Shown here: positions 25,101 to 33,500 of the stretch, one piece after another | Layout: every line of letters starts with the position of its first letter | Numbering within the stretch: position 1 is the stretch's first letter | NCBI GenBank assembly: GCA_001804815.1 | Contig: MHBI01000119.1 | Span: 1-48,610 of the forward strand | Direction: 5' to 3' | Source: Lentisphaerae bacterium GWF2_50_93 | GTDB lineage: Bacteria; Verrucomicrobiota; Lentisphaeria; Victivallales; GWF2-50-93 | DNA: 48,610 bases | The notes under the pieces: generated by a model | Databases searched by the model: none | Seen by the model: the letters and a program-made list of their open reading frames with translations, nothing else | What the model was told of the DNA's origin: nothing | Program-made: the position numbers and the translations under genes

Positions 25101-25324
25101 GTGTTGATACAAAAGAAGCATTGCTGATGAGAATGGCGGGAATTCCAAGACGGCTCGCAAAACCTATGTCACAGATAATTTCGAACGAGAAGAGCATATC
25201 CCTGAGCCAGATAAGAAAAAGGATTAATGGCCTCACAGGCAATGACTGGGATTCAATTGCCCCGAAAGATTCAAAATTGTCCGGCCAGGAATGGAAAAGA
25301 ATATCCGAAATAATGGTTAAATAG
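22187..25324 (+). CDS. hamB: HamB: Hachiman DEAD/DEAH-type SF2 helicase (1045 aa)
   Basis: Helicase motifs are in order: motif I VEMPTSSGKT (about 323-332), motif Ia IVPSRALVNQV, motif II VVDEAH (about 428), motif III FLSPF, motif V ATSTVAEGVNFP and motif VI NIAGRAGR (about 678). An N-terminal helical domain of about 300 residues and a long C-terminal domain surround the helicase core. Length and coupling to a DUF1837 gene match HamB of the Hachiman anti-phage system, in which HamB senses DNA and releases HamA. It starts at ATGA overlapping HamA. All catalytic motifs are intact, so the system is probably functional. Confidence 0.9.
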   Translation: MKSFIDIILEDKDIKSFVEERESLYFENELGYKYIDDNEGKNEKILRMEYLLLNELLGTQTQSPDRCILLDKAYSILKSYDISEEHSSRSFSKIMGIDGLRNQNLYCFYLASIALCSDKTVRIRLDLKDYGPHEPRETGSDWNLRVLNGIFEAFILLVRKQDGFKDIANAIRIISQLKEEQKAYEESYLDKIPDERSKTENALSLLGLYHLSKTITETAEYLVQGYNYAGSLESEIRIHSELARKIFRSQPRLQSITDILEANLGRLQRNSIWYSTSAIQSKKLKEFCTFKSKAEKSLVELLPSQRNALNENLLNIASNVTVVEMPTSSGKTLLAEFNIIVTKALDADSKIIYIVPSRALVNQVYSDLKTDFEDIGFSVEKTSGAIELDPSEDIMLHEKIDILVSTPEKIDLLIRRDHPSVKDVSLFVVDEAHMIQNGERGAKLELLLSILKRERPNSKFMFLSPFLRDSANIIADWIGGNKIKTSIKIDWRPSEKILIGLSGLKKFKEFSYTLLPSAYSLIPEEKILEPPFAVDKPLSGKPRQRYIEFAARNFGMDGKSVLYLCQGPGKVDNNAKFLGGVLESEIESENIRLVKNFITDEVGRETVLSSVLDKRIALHHAGLSDETKMLVEYLIRAKEIKYVFATSTVAEGVNFPVSAVYFDSYRKGDNNLTSNDFWNIAGRAGRTMVDNYGKLIFPFDSKDNIHRAKSLIGKSSENIASVLLKFIDDADQIINTIENSPKNAVSSLSEKYRESLAPLIQYLIHLLNTSGNGSYIEIEDLFKDSLGYYQIQSKDQKDKFIEICRRIYLLLQKNFQKGWLVYADKTGFSVPSVLEIMRSENRKNPSIASPESWEPQNLFNPDSGFLSEKIKVIARLRETQLGTDSRKNEFNPEAVARVLIGWVKGEQLFDISSSHPAFANKDDADRINDFVKYINSARFKASWGLGALEGIINASESDIKENSYIPSFVYFGVDTKEALLMRMAGIPRRLAKPMSQIISNEKSISLSQIRKRINGLTGNDWDSIAPKDSKLSGQEWKRISEIMVK

Positions 25325-25551
25325 TCCCCCCTTAGAGATATCCCTGACGTTCATCCATGTGTACCTTGGCTTTTTTCAAACAAAGATCGGTCATCTATTA
25401 CCGTTATTTCACTCAAGCATGGGGTAATCCGAAAATATCTTTTCGCCGACTGTCTTCATGTCCCTCTCCTGATTTTTCTGACGGACTATCTCCAGTTGTA
25501 GAATCAGGGACATTCGGCTTGCAAGAAATCTGCTTGATAATCAATATCGGT

Positions 25552-26733
25552 TCACCTGATGCTCCAATTGCCTTTCTCGTCGTAATTATAACTCCTGGCA
25601 TAACCACAGGCATTCCATACGGCATCAAAAACAGGTTGAAGAAGCTTTGCTACATCTGCATGACCCACGATAGAACTATAATCTTCGACAATGACATCGG
25701 GAAGGCTCAAAACATCCCTGTCTACAGGATTTATGGCATGTCTATGTCTGTATCCTTGTGAAATACAGGCACCGGCGACACCAGTCATAGCCAGGAAAAT
25801 TGAAACAGGAGCGGGAATTTCAAGAATTCTCATAAGGGCAAGGTATTTGCTTACAGCGTCTATGACATCCCTTTCATGAGCTGAAATTGAAATATGTGGA
25901 ACCTTCTCTATCTCATATAGTGTCTCAGAGGATACGGCTTCGATTTGCCCGGTGCGGAAAATCTGACAATATGCCCGCATCTTTCCATTCCCGTCTCCTC
26001 TCGAGTATGTTGCAAAACCATCGAGATTGAATCGGTCATTCCATCCGTTTGTTCCGATAGGAGGCATATTCACAACATTCTCCTTAAAGAGGGCAACGTC
26101 CATCCTTAAGCCGGATGAGAACGAAGCGACAGGCAGTATGTGCAGGATAAGGCGCGCCTTATTCTGCAACGGCAAAGGTGTCTCATCCGCTATTATCCTG
26201 CCTATGCGCTCATCACGGAATTGCCTCATCCTTTCCGGCAGGGCTCCGGAATGCAGGAAGACTGAGCGTATTTCCGTGATATCCATAGGATATTTTCCGT
26301 TGCTGGAGCGTGTAAAGAAGCGGGAGGGGCTCTTAAATGTGATCATATGCGGAGCAGACCAACTCCTCGGGACGCGGATAAATATCACATCTCCCGACGG
26401 GAAGCCTTTCACGGCCCGCACATGTATTCCCTGGATTCTCGGTTCAACACCGTCGCGGATAATGCTTTCCAGACGCAATATTTCCGCATCGCAATTGACG
26501 GACATACCATCGGCTTTTTGTGGAATCCCATCTACCGCTGAAACTCCAAAAATGATGTCTCCGCCGGAACCGTTTGCAAACGAGGTCACGTCGGCGAGGA
26601 ACTCCTTCTTTTCCTCATCGGAGTTTCCCGGCAGGAGTTTTTTATATTCAATCGTACGACCTTCGCGAACTTGGTTCGCGACAAGTGAATCAATGTCCAC
26701 CTTGGAAACCGCATCAAGATTTTTCTGTATCAT
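25552..26733 (-). CDS. AlbA_2/Schlafen-domain protein (393 aa)
   Basis: Residues 24-65 (EGRTIEYKKLLPGN..., then FANGSGGDIIFGVS) are the AlbA_2 domain of Schlafen-like proteins, and PRSWSAPHMI, RFFTRSSNGKYPMD complete it. The domain binds or cleaves nucleic acid in some members, and bacterial relatives are frequent in defence islands. The remaining 200 residues are not recognised (VALFKENVVNMPPIG, then helices). It converges on HamB with 227 bases between. The start ATG at 26733 lacks a clear ribosome site but has TATTAT nearby. A defence or regulatory role is inferred from the family and neighbours. Confidence 0.8.
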   Translation of the reverse strand: MIQKNLDAVSKVDIDSLVANQVREGRTIEYKKLLPGNSDEEKKEFLADVTSFANGSGGDIIFGVSAVDGIPQKADGMSVNCDAEILRLESIIRDGVEPRIQGIHVRAVKGFPSGDVIFIRVPRSWSAPHMITFKSPSRFFTRSSNGKYPMDITEIRSVFLHSGALPERMRQFRDERIGRIIADETPLPLQNKARLILHILPVASFSSGLRMDVALFKENVVNMPPIGTNGWNDRFNLDGFATYSRGDGNGKMRAYCQIFRTGQIEAVSSETLYEIEKVPHISISAHERDVIDAVSKYLALMRILEIPAPVSIFLAMTGVAGACISQGYRHRHAINPVDRDVLSLPDVIVEDYSSIVGHADVAKLLQPVFDAVWNACGYARSYNYDEKGNWSIR

Positions 26734-26865
26734 AAAACACCGACTGTCATAATATCCTATCCAAAGAACGCTCGTTGTAGATCCTTTTGTATAATTACCG
26801 TGAAATCCTTAAAATACAACGATAAAGTTCGCTCTTTCTTTGGAAGGAAATGAGTTTTATTATTT

Positions 26866-27345
26866 TCACTGCATAATATGATAATTGATCTGTTCGGTCA
26901 GTTTTTTTGCATTGTGGATGTAAAACTGCGTGGAAAACGATGTGGTCCCCATGGAGTCGGTCAGCGTGATGTGGCCGTAGTTGAACAGCCATCCGAAGAA
27001 ACTATGGCAATACGAAGCGCGGAAAAGCTGGCTATATGTCCAGGAATATTCCTGTTTTTTCCAAGGGAGGAGCCCAGCCCTGAAAATAACGCCGTTCTCA
27101 TTCATCTGAAAACTGACACTTTTCAAAAGGGCGATCTGATAGATAAAACTTCCAAGAAAATACAGCATCAGCAATCCGCATGCCGGAATAAGATATGAAT
27201 CAACATCAACTTTGCGGTTCAAGCCACCGCTTAGAAAATCATATATGCGACGCCTGAGACATAGCAAAGCCGTAAGAGCTGCAATCTCAATCATGAATTT
27301 GAATGCAAGAAGAAAATAAACAACCCAGCTTTTCCCTGTTGTCAT
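26866..27345 (-). CDS. Membrane protein with PH-like domain (159 aa)
   Basis: The start MTTGKSWVVY at 27345 overlaps the previous gene by ATGA. Two hydrophobic segments (VVYFLLAFKFMIEIAALTALL and SYLIPACGLLMLYFLGSFIYQIALL) precede a soluble strand-rich part (FQMNENGVIFRAGLLPWKKQEYSW, then ITLTDSMGTTSFST) and a last helix (NAKKLTEQINYHI). This is the layout of bacterial PH domain membrane proteins, in which a membrane hairpin is followed by a small PH-like barrel. Function is unknown. It is co-transcribed with the upstream gene. Confidence 0.6.
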   Translation of the reverse strand: MTTGKSWVVYFLLAFKFMIEIAALTALLCLRRRIYDFLSGGLNRKVDVDSYLIPACGLLMLYFLGSFIYQIALLKSVSFQMNENGVIFRAGLLPWKKQEYSWTYSQLFRASYCHSFFGWLFNYGHITLTDSMGTTSFSTQFYIHNAKKLTEQINYHIMQ

Positions 27346-28403
27346 AAGCCACCTTCCCGATGGCATCTTCTATTGCTGGGAACGGATTCATATCCTGTCA
27401 GGCATGCCGCCGCACAATGAATATTTTTCTGGTTTCCCCTGAAACACCAGGTCTGGCAGGTGTCGTAGATGACCTGTGAACTATTTACTGGAACATGGTG
27501 GTGCAGTTCCACATGGCTGGCATCGCCATCGGAAACGATCCGGCATTGGACCGCGTATCCGGGTTTTCCAGACGCTCCGATCATGCAGTTCAAGTATTCG
27601 CCGGAAGGGTTGACATGGAAGCTCCGGACGACAAGAGTCCACTCCTTTCCGGCCTGACGGACGTAGCCAATTCTGCCGGTGGACATCTGCGGAGGAATTG
27701 AAATCATGCAGTTCTTTTTCCCATCCGCCCTGAGAATAATTCCAGCATCCTCAATTCTCACCAAGTTCCTGCTGTTCATTCCAAGGCATGCACGAGGGAT
27801 TGACTTTCCATTATAGGCCGGAATGAACACTTCACCGCCAGTTGGAACCTGGAGGATGTTCCATATCGAGAGATTGTTCCTGTTGCATGAAAGGCTTTCC
27901 AGCCTTGTCTTCTGGGAGTAGCCCGCATAGAAAAGCCTCCCGACCCAGTCCTCCTCCATGTGGCAGAGCGGATTTTCAGCCCATGAGACATATCTTTCAA
28001 GGGCGAATGTATCTTTCTTCCCGGCCTTACGCAGAAATATTTTCCCCACGTTGCAAAGGCGCATCATTCCGCCCTTCCATCTCTCCATGTCGTGGTATCC
28101 GGGATCTATTCTCTCGGGAATCTGATATCGAGCATGGTCGCCGTTCTGATCCAGATGAATCCCGCATGCTGGGGAAAGCCAGCAGCGGTCGCCTCCGGGA
28201 TTGGGCCATTTCGCCTTCCATACCGACTGCGCATCACCATAAATGCGCGGGTTGACCCAGAAGAAGTTCTCCTTTGAATCCGGCGCGTATAGTCCGAGAA
28301 GCCGTCCTCCGTCCTTCAAAACCAGTATCCTCATCCCATTCCTGCTCCAGACACGAGTCTCACGTCCAGCCTTCTTGAGCCTCCTCAAAAGTCTTCTGTC
28401 CAT
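27342..28403 (-). CDS. Protein of unknown function, possible sugar-mutarotase-like fold (353 aa)
   Basis: The start MDRRLLRRLK at 28403 follows GGAGGAGG; the longer frame to 28523 lacks a ribosome site. There is no signal peptide. Segments such as MRILVLKDGGRLLGLYAP, NFFWVNP, PNPGGDRCWLSPACGIH and a final VELHHHVPVNSSQV resemble the strand-rich proteins with an aldose-mutarotase-like fold often found in Lentisphaerota and Verrucomicrobiota genomes, which act on or bind sugars. The catalytic residues could not be assigned. It overlaps the PH-like membrane protein gene. Confidence 0.5.
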   Translation of the reverse strand: MDRRLLRRLKKAGRETRVWSRNGMRILVLKDGGRLLGLYAPDSKENFFWVNPRIYGDAQSVWKAKWPNPGGDRCWLSPACGIHLDQNGDHARYQIPERIDPGYHDMERWKGGMMRLCNVGKIFLRKAGKKDTFALERYVSWAENPLCHMEEDWVGRLFYAGYSQKTRLESLSCNRNNLSIWNILQVPTGGEVFIPAYNGKSIPRACLGMNSRNLVRIEDAGIILRADGKKNCMISIPPQMSTGRIGYVRQAGKEWTLVVRSFHVNPSGEYLNCMIGASGKPGYAVQCRIVSDGDASHVELHHHVPVNSSQVIYDTCQTWCFRGNQKNIHCAAACLTGYESVPSNRRCHREGGL

Positions 28404-28880
28404 TTCCTCCTCCTTCAAATATTTTATATCAACTTTATAAAACTTTGTTCTGTTCCAGTTTTCATAGAGGGATAATTTATTGACTAAAATAATTAAATTT
28501 ACTTGATTTAATGAATTTAGCAATTATAATAATTAAGACAGACTCAATATTCATGGAAAAGTAATGTTGTTTTCTCAGTTAAAACTTGGCAAGACTTACG
28601 CTAAGACCACTGATGTCCAGGGGGCATAATAGACATGATGAAAATTCATATTGGCAGGAAGGATTGTGTTGACAGCCCCCTCGGCCCTTCTTTCCAAGAG
28701 TATTTTGGTACCTGTCTGGAAGCTTCATTCCAAGTAGATGCCGTGAATGAACTGTGTGGTATTTCAGATGGCAATTAATCATGTTGCCGGTGTTGCAGAA
28801 ACCATAGCAGGGAATCGATGGGAATGAGTCAATGAGGGCGAAAAACATGGTTCTTCTGTTGTCCATGGGGGGCTGAGATT
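28404..28880. other. Intergenic region with AT-rich promoter zone and a possible decayed coding stretch
   Basis: Between two divergent genes. From 28440 to 28545 the sequence is very AT-rich, with TATAAA-like boxes on the minus strand suited to a promoter for the gene at 28403. From 28606 to 28866 the minus strand has an open frame with coding-like texture that continues plausibly only with a frame change (near NTILPANMNFHHVYYAPW), so it may be the remnant of a protein-coding gene. No family could be named and no start signal is seen. Confidence 0.35.
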
Positions 28881-29510
28881 ATGAAAACTATAAATGACAT
28901 GCGGGATCTTGCCAGGGAGATTGAAGTCAAGCGCAAGCTGAACGAGAAGGCGAAAGAAGAGCAGAAACAAAGGGAAAACAAGTCTCTTTACAGCGCGGCT
29001 GAAGATAAGAGAAGGAGGATCCTGCAGGACATTCATTCCTCAAGGCGTGTCAAGGTGGAAAATTTCTTCAGTGTCATAAGATATGACTTTGCCATCGTCT
29101 TCATATGTGTGTCCGCTATGATTGCATCCATCTGGATGTGCAGGGATCTCATTCCTGGTTCAGGTAGTTTCTTCAACCAGCCACGGACAAAGATACTCCA
29201 GGCCGAATCACAGGATTCCACGGAAGTCAATGAACAGCTTCATAGGTTGCTTGCCGGTAATTCCATCTCCACGCTCGTTGATTCAGGAAAGCTTGCCCTG
29301 GGAAATGTCTCCGGCCGGCGCAAAGATGAAATCTATTGGAACCTGAGCCTGCTTTCAGGAAAGGAGTTCGAGGTGAATACAATAATTGCAAGGAGCAATC
29401 CTGAAGGCTATTCGGCATTCTGCAGCTTTGACAAAGCTGGCGGATATATCATAGAACTCGCCAGATCCGGCAATGGATTTTCAATAACTAAAATCGATTC
29501 GGACAACTAA
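28881..29510 (+). CDS. Single-pass membrane protein with basic coiled-coil head (209 aa)
   Basis: The first 55 residues are highly charged and helical (EIEVKRKLNEKAKEEQKQRE), residues about 68-90 form one membrane span (FAIVFICVSAMIASIWMC), and the C-terminal 115 residues face the other side. No family was recognised. It lies 31 bases upstream of a pseudopilin gene, so both may share a transcript. The layout, cytoplasmic coiled coil then a periplasmic small domain, is like assembly proteins of type II secretion or pilus systems, but this is only a guess. A GGGGGG-like purine run precedes the ATG at 28881. Confidence 0.6.
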   Translation: MKTINDMRDLAREIEVKRKLNEKAKEEQKQRENKSLYSAAEDKRRRILQDIHSSRRVKVENFFSVIRYDFAIVFICVSAMIASIWMCRDLIPGSGSFFNQPRTKILQAESQDSTEVNEQLHRLLAGNSISTLVDSGKLALGNVSGRRKDEIYWNLSLLSGKEFEVNTIIARSNPEGYSAFCSFDKAGGYIIELARSGNGFSITKIDSDN

Positions 29511-29541
29511 ATGATCTAACACAATAAGATTTGGAGTAAAA

Positions 29542-30477
29542 ATGAAATCGCGGAAAATCTTCACCCTTATTGAATTGCTGGTGGTTATTGCAATAATAGG
29601 CATTCTCGCCGCAATCCTCCTGCCGGTGCTGAGCAAGGCCAAGGCCAAGGGCAAGGCCACTGTCTGCATGTCCAACCTCAAGCAGACCGGGATAGCTCTT
29701 GTTTCCTACCAACACGACAACAACGACAGAATAGTTCCTTCCTACAACATGAGCGGAACTTCTTTTACCGTCGCCGACGGCTGGGCACCGATACTCGACC
29801 GCGACAACTATGTCACCGGCGAGAAGGACAGGCCTGACAGCAACGTCTTCTACTGCCCTGACGCAGTTGATGTGAACGGCTGGCTTACTGGCAACACCGG
29901 GCTGAACAATGGGACATCCAATAATGCCGATGGCTGGTGTCCATGGCCTCTGGGTAAATCAGGCTCAACCAATGTCGGTGTGACAATTCCTTCACTCAAA
30001 TTCAACAGGATAATCAACGTCACATATTGGATGAACGCCAGCAATCCCACAGGAACTTCGAGCACTGGCGACTACCAGGACATCTATTATTCCGGTTCCG
30101 TCGGCTGGACGGGAACCTGCACCGGAATGACACCGAGCGCAACTATCACAATTGTCCCGACAAGAGGTTCCGCCTTCAAGGCACCCTCAAAATTGATTGC
30201 CTTGGCGGATGGAATATATGCCGGACGCCAGAACAGATCATGCTATGGAGTACAGTACCGCAGGGTCGGGTTCAGGCATCCGGGCGGCCCCAGCAAGTCA
30301 ACAAATGTACTATGCGCGGACGGACATGCCGACACAATCAGGAGCGGTAATTTTCCTGTTACGGCAGGGGCGGTCAATCCTGACGGAAGCTCGCTCTCCA
30401 ATGCGGAAATTAAAAGCCTGAATGAAAATTTTTCCTGTTATGCCAATCCGGACGCGGAAATGGCAAAACTTCCTTAA
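29542..30477 (+). CDS. Type II secretion/type IV pilin-like pseudopilin, lentisphaeral DUF1559-like (311 aa)
   Basis: MKSRKIFTLIELLVVIAIIG is a prepilin leader plus hydrophobic helix, followed by KAKAKGKATVCMSNLKQTG, the Cys and helix pattern of the many pseudopilin-like proteins of Lentisphaerota. The residue before the cleavage site is Ile rather than the usual Gly, which is seen in this group. The C-terminus has a His and ADGH pair (FRHPGGPSKSTNVLCADGH), the H-x-DG motif. The central part, rich in Gly, Asn and Thr, is exposed. GGAG precedes the ATG. The likely role is in surface display or secretion. Substrate unknown. Confidence 0.85.
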   Translation: MKSRKIFTLIELLVVIAIIGILAAILLPVLSKAKAKGKATVCMSNLKQTGIALVSYQHDNNDRIVPSYNMSGTSFTVADGWAPILDRDNYVTGEKDRPDSNVFYCPDAVDVNGWLTGNTGLNNGTSNNADGWCPWPLGKSGSTNVGVTIPSLKFNRIINVTYWMNASNPTGTSSTGDYQDIYYSGSVGWTGTCTGMTPSATITIVPTRGSAFKAPSKLIALADGIYAGRQNRSCYGVQYRRVGFRHPGGPSKSTNVLCADGHADTIRSGNFPVTAGAVNPDGSSLSNAEIKSLNENFSCYANPDAEMAKLP

Positions 30478-30527
30478 TCATCGCCACAGATGCAAGATGA
30501 AGTGAATATAAGCTCCGAAAGGATGAA

Positions 30528-33500
30528 ATGTTTTTGAGAAAAATTAAAGAATTTTTCCGGACATTTATATTTCTTCCTGCGTTGGCGCTTCTTGCATCTG
30601 GGTTAGTCTCCTATTGCACTGCTGACGACAGCAAAGCTTCTTCAGGAAAGGTGAAATTTGGATTTATCGGTCTGCATGGCGGCATGTTTGAGACCTTTTC
30701 CGAAAACGCAGGGAAGCTTAACCTGCAGATTGAATACATAAATGACGAAGATATCGTTTCCGGGAAGGCAGACCTGTCGTCTCTGGATGCCGTGTTCCTG
30801 CAGCATTCCCGGCCGGATGCCAGGGACAAATACACGGTTCTTCTGAAATCCGCGCGTGCCAAGAACTCCAAGTTCAGGGCCTATCCATGCTCCGGAGACG
30901 GTTCGTGGGTGGCTCTGGTGCCGGAGATGGCGAAGGACGGAACATTTGTCAATGACGAAGAGTTGAAGAAATACTACAACTCAAACAAGGAGAACCTCCG
31001 CAGGTTCCTGATCTATGCCCTGGTGAAATACTGTGGCAGGGATATGAAGATCGAACCTCCTGCCGATCCCGGGGCGCCTCTTGTATATCATCCTGACAAG
31101 CCGGATGGATTCCCTGACATCAGGAGTTTCCTTGAATGGTCATCGGCGAAACGCGATATTTCCAAGTCGGGCCGCGTGATTGTGGTGGCCCACTCGAATC
31201 ATCTGATGTTCCAGCAACCGAAAGTTGTGGATGCGCTCATCCGGGAATTTGAGAAGCGCGGGATTCTGGCGGTTTGCCTGACGGACGGGAATAACGGTTA
31301 TGAGCAGAGGGAGCTGGAGTTCAAGCCGGGACTTGTCATCCACACCTGCCACGGCGGAGAGTCAGTTGATGCCAGGAAGAAGCTTGATGTCCCTCATATC
31401 TCATCTCTCTACAACAAGGGGCAGTCCATTGACGAATATCTCGATCCTGCGAACATGCTCGGGCTCAACAGCGGACGCGCCCACCAGATCATTACTCAGG
31501 AATGCATGGGCGGTACACAGCCGCTCTTCGTTTCCGCGACCATAAAGGGCGGAGGAAGCGAGGAAGCGCTCACACCTGTTCCGGAGCGTGTGGAGCATCT
31601 GGTTGACAGGTCATGTGCATTGCTGAAGTTGCGAAACTCGCAGCCGGATTCACGAAAAGTGGCGATCATATATTATGACCGTGATATGGGGAAGACTGAA
31701 CTTATGCGAGGTACTCCGACCGGAATGAACATGAATGCGCCGCGCAGCATGGTTGAAGTCCTCAAGAGGCTTTCGGCGGAAGGCTACGGCGTCAAGGATG
31801 CTCCAATGAACGAAGATGAACTTCTTTCAATGATGAAGGACCACGGACGCCAGGTCGGCGTCTGGAATCCGGCTGTCCTCGACAAGCTCGCACGCAGCGG
31901 TAAAGCTATTCTGATACCTGAGGAAACCTATATGAAGTGGTATGAGGAGAAAGTGCCTGAAGTCAGACGCAGGGAGATTGAGCACCAATGGGGGCCGCCG
32001 CCTGGAAAGTTCCTGGTCTGGGAGAAAGAAGGGAGGAAATTCATAGTCATACCGCGTCTCGACATGGGAAATGTCGTGCTCCTGCCTCAGCCTTTGAGGG
32101 GAGAAGCGCAGTCTGCGACATCTCTGGCCGCGCAGACACACGACAAGCTCATTCCACCGCCGCACAATTATCTTGCCACTTACTTCTGGCTGCAGGAAGG
32201 TTTTCCTGCGGATGCAATAATCCATTTTGGAACGCATGGTTCGGAATTCTTCCTCCCCGGAAAAGCCGATGCCCTTGTCAGGTCCGACTGGTGCGACATC
32301 ATCCTTGGACGCCTTCCTAACATCGGTGTCTGGATCATCAACAACCTTGGCGAATCAGTCCCGGCGAAACGCCGCACGTACTCGACGATAGTCGACCATC
32401 TGACGCCTCCGCTGGTGGAGGCTGAACTTTCTGATGACCTTAAAAACCTTCAATCCGACATTGAGAAATGGACACGTGTTGAAGAGGGGGCCCTGAAGGA
32501 CAAGTTTGCGAAATCAATTGGCGAGCAGGTCGTGAAGCTTGACCTGGCAAAAGATCTCAAACTCGACTTTTCAGGCCGTCTGCCGACCGAAAAGGAGATA
32601 TCAACAGTCGAAACACATCTGGAGACAATAGCCAATGAATCCGTTCCGATATCACTCCATGTTTTCGGACAGGTCCCTTCCAAAGAGCAGCTAATTCCAT
32701 ATTATGTCCGCTGCGCAGGTAAGAAATTCCTTGACGCGATAGGCATGATGCTCCCCAAGGGTGAGGGGCTTGACCGCGAGATGGACGTGAGGAAAAAGGC
32801 GGAGAGCGCCATCCGTCTTGTCGTCGAAAGGAAACTTCCACCCGAAGAAACACTGAAATCCGTTGGTGCAGCGATACCTGCTGACGGAGTCCCGAAGATC
32901 GTTGCAGAATCTTTCGCAATGCTTGTCCAGCTTGACTCGGATATGAAGGAAACTGGCAATGAGTTCTCAGGGCTTCTTGCCGCTCTTGGAGGACGCTTTG
33001 TACCGCCTGGCCCTGGCAACAGCCCCGATCGCAATCCAGGTTCAGTTCCGACGGGACGTAACATGTTCGTCGTGAATCCGGAGGAAATCCCGTCACCGCA
33101 GTCATGGGAGATAGGCAAACAGCTTGTTGATGATCTGCTGAAGTCGGAATTCGAGAAGAATGGCAGATATCCTAACAAGGTTGCATTCAGTCTCGGTCCG
33201 ATGTCCACGTACAGGGACTTTGGCGTGATCGAATCGCAGATACTCTATCTCATGGGAGTCAGGCCGGTCTGGGATGCCAAGAGGCTTGTCGGTTCAGTTG
33301 AATTGATTCCGGCAAAGGAGCTTGGACGTCCACGCGTAGATGTCTTCATCCAGCTAAGGGGGCTCTACCGCGACCAGCTGCCGACGAGGATGCAGTTGAT
33401 CGACAAGGCGATACGTTTGATCTCAGATATTGATGAGCCCGGCAATACATTAAGGAAAAATACGCTCAAGGTGAAAAACGAGCTTGTCCAGAGTGGAATG

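Larger units (their letters stand above)
1..26733. mobile_element. Putative integrative and conjugative element with T4SS and defence cargo (boundaries not seen)
   Basis: A tyrosine recombinase, an excisionase-like HTH protein, an ArdC-type antirestriction fusion and a nearly complete VirB-type secretion operon lie together, with a Hachiman defence system beyond the pilin end. This combination is typical of an ICE. The left end is outside the window because the integrase is cut at position 1. The right end is set provisionally after the AlbA_2 gene, because genes further right look chromosomal; no attachment-site direct repeat was found. Relaxase, VirD4 and VirB11 homologues were not recognised, so self-transfer is not proven and mobility relies on genes outside the window or on undescribed ones. 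The element identity is an inference from gene content. Confidence 0.7.

Noticed and set aside
25430..25445. CGAAAA-TATC-TTTTCG hairpin between the convergent HamB and AlbA_2 genes as a bidirectional terminator
   Set aside because: The stem is only 6 bp and AT-rich with no clear T-run on either side; too weak to call.
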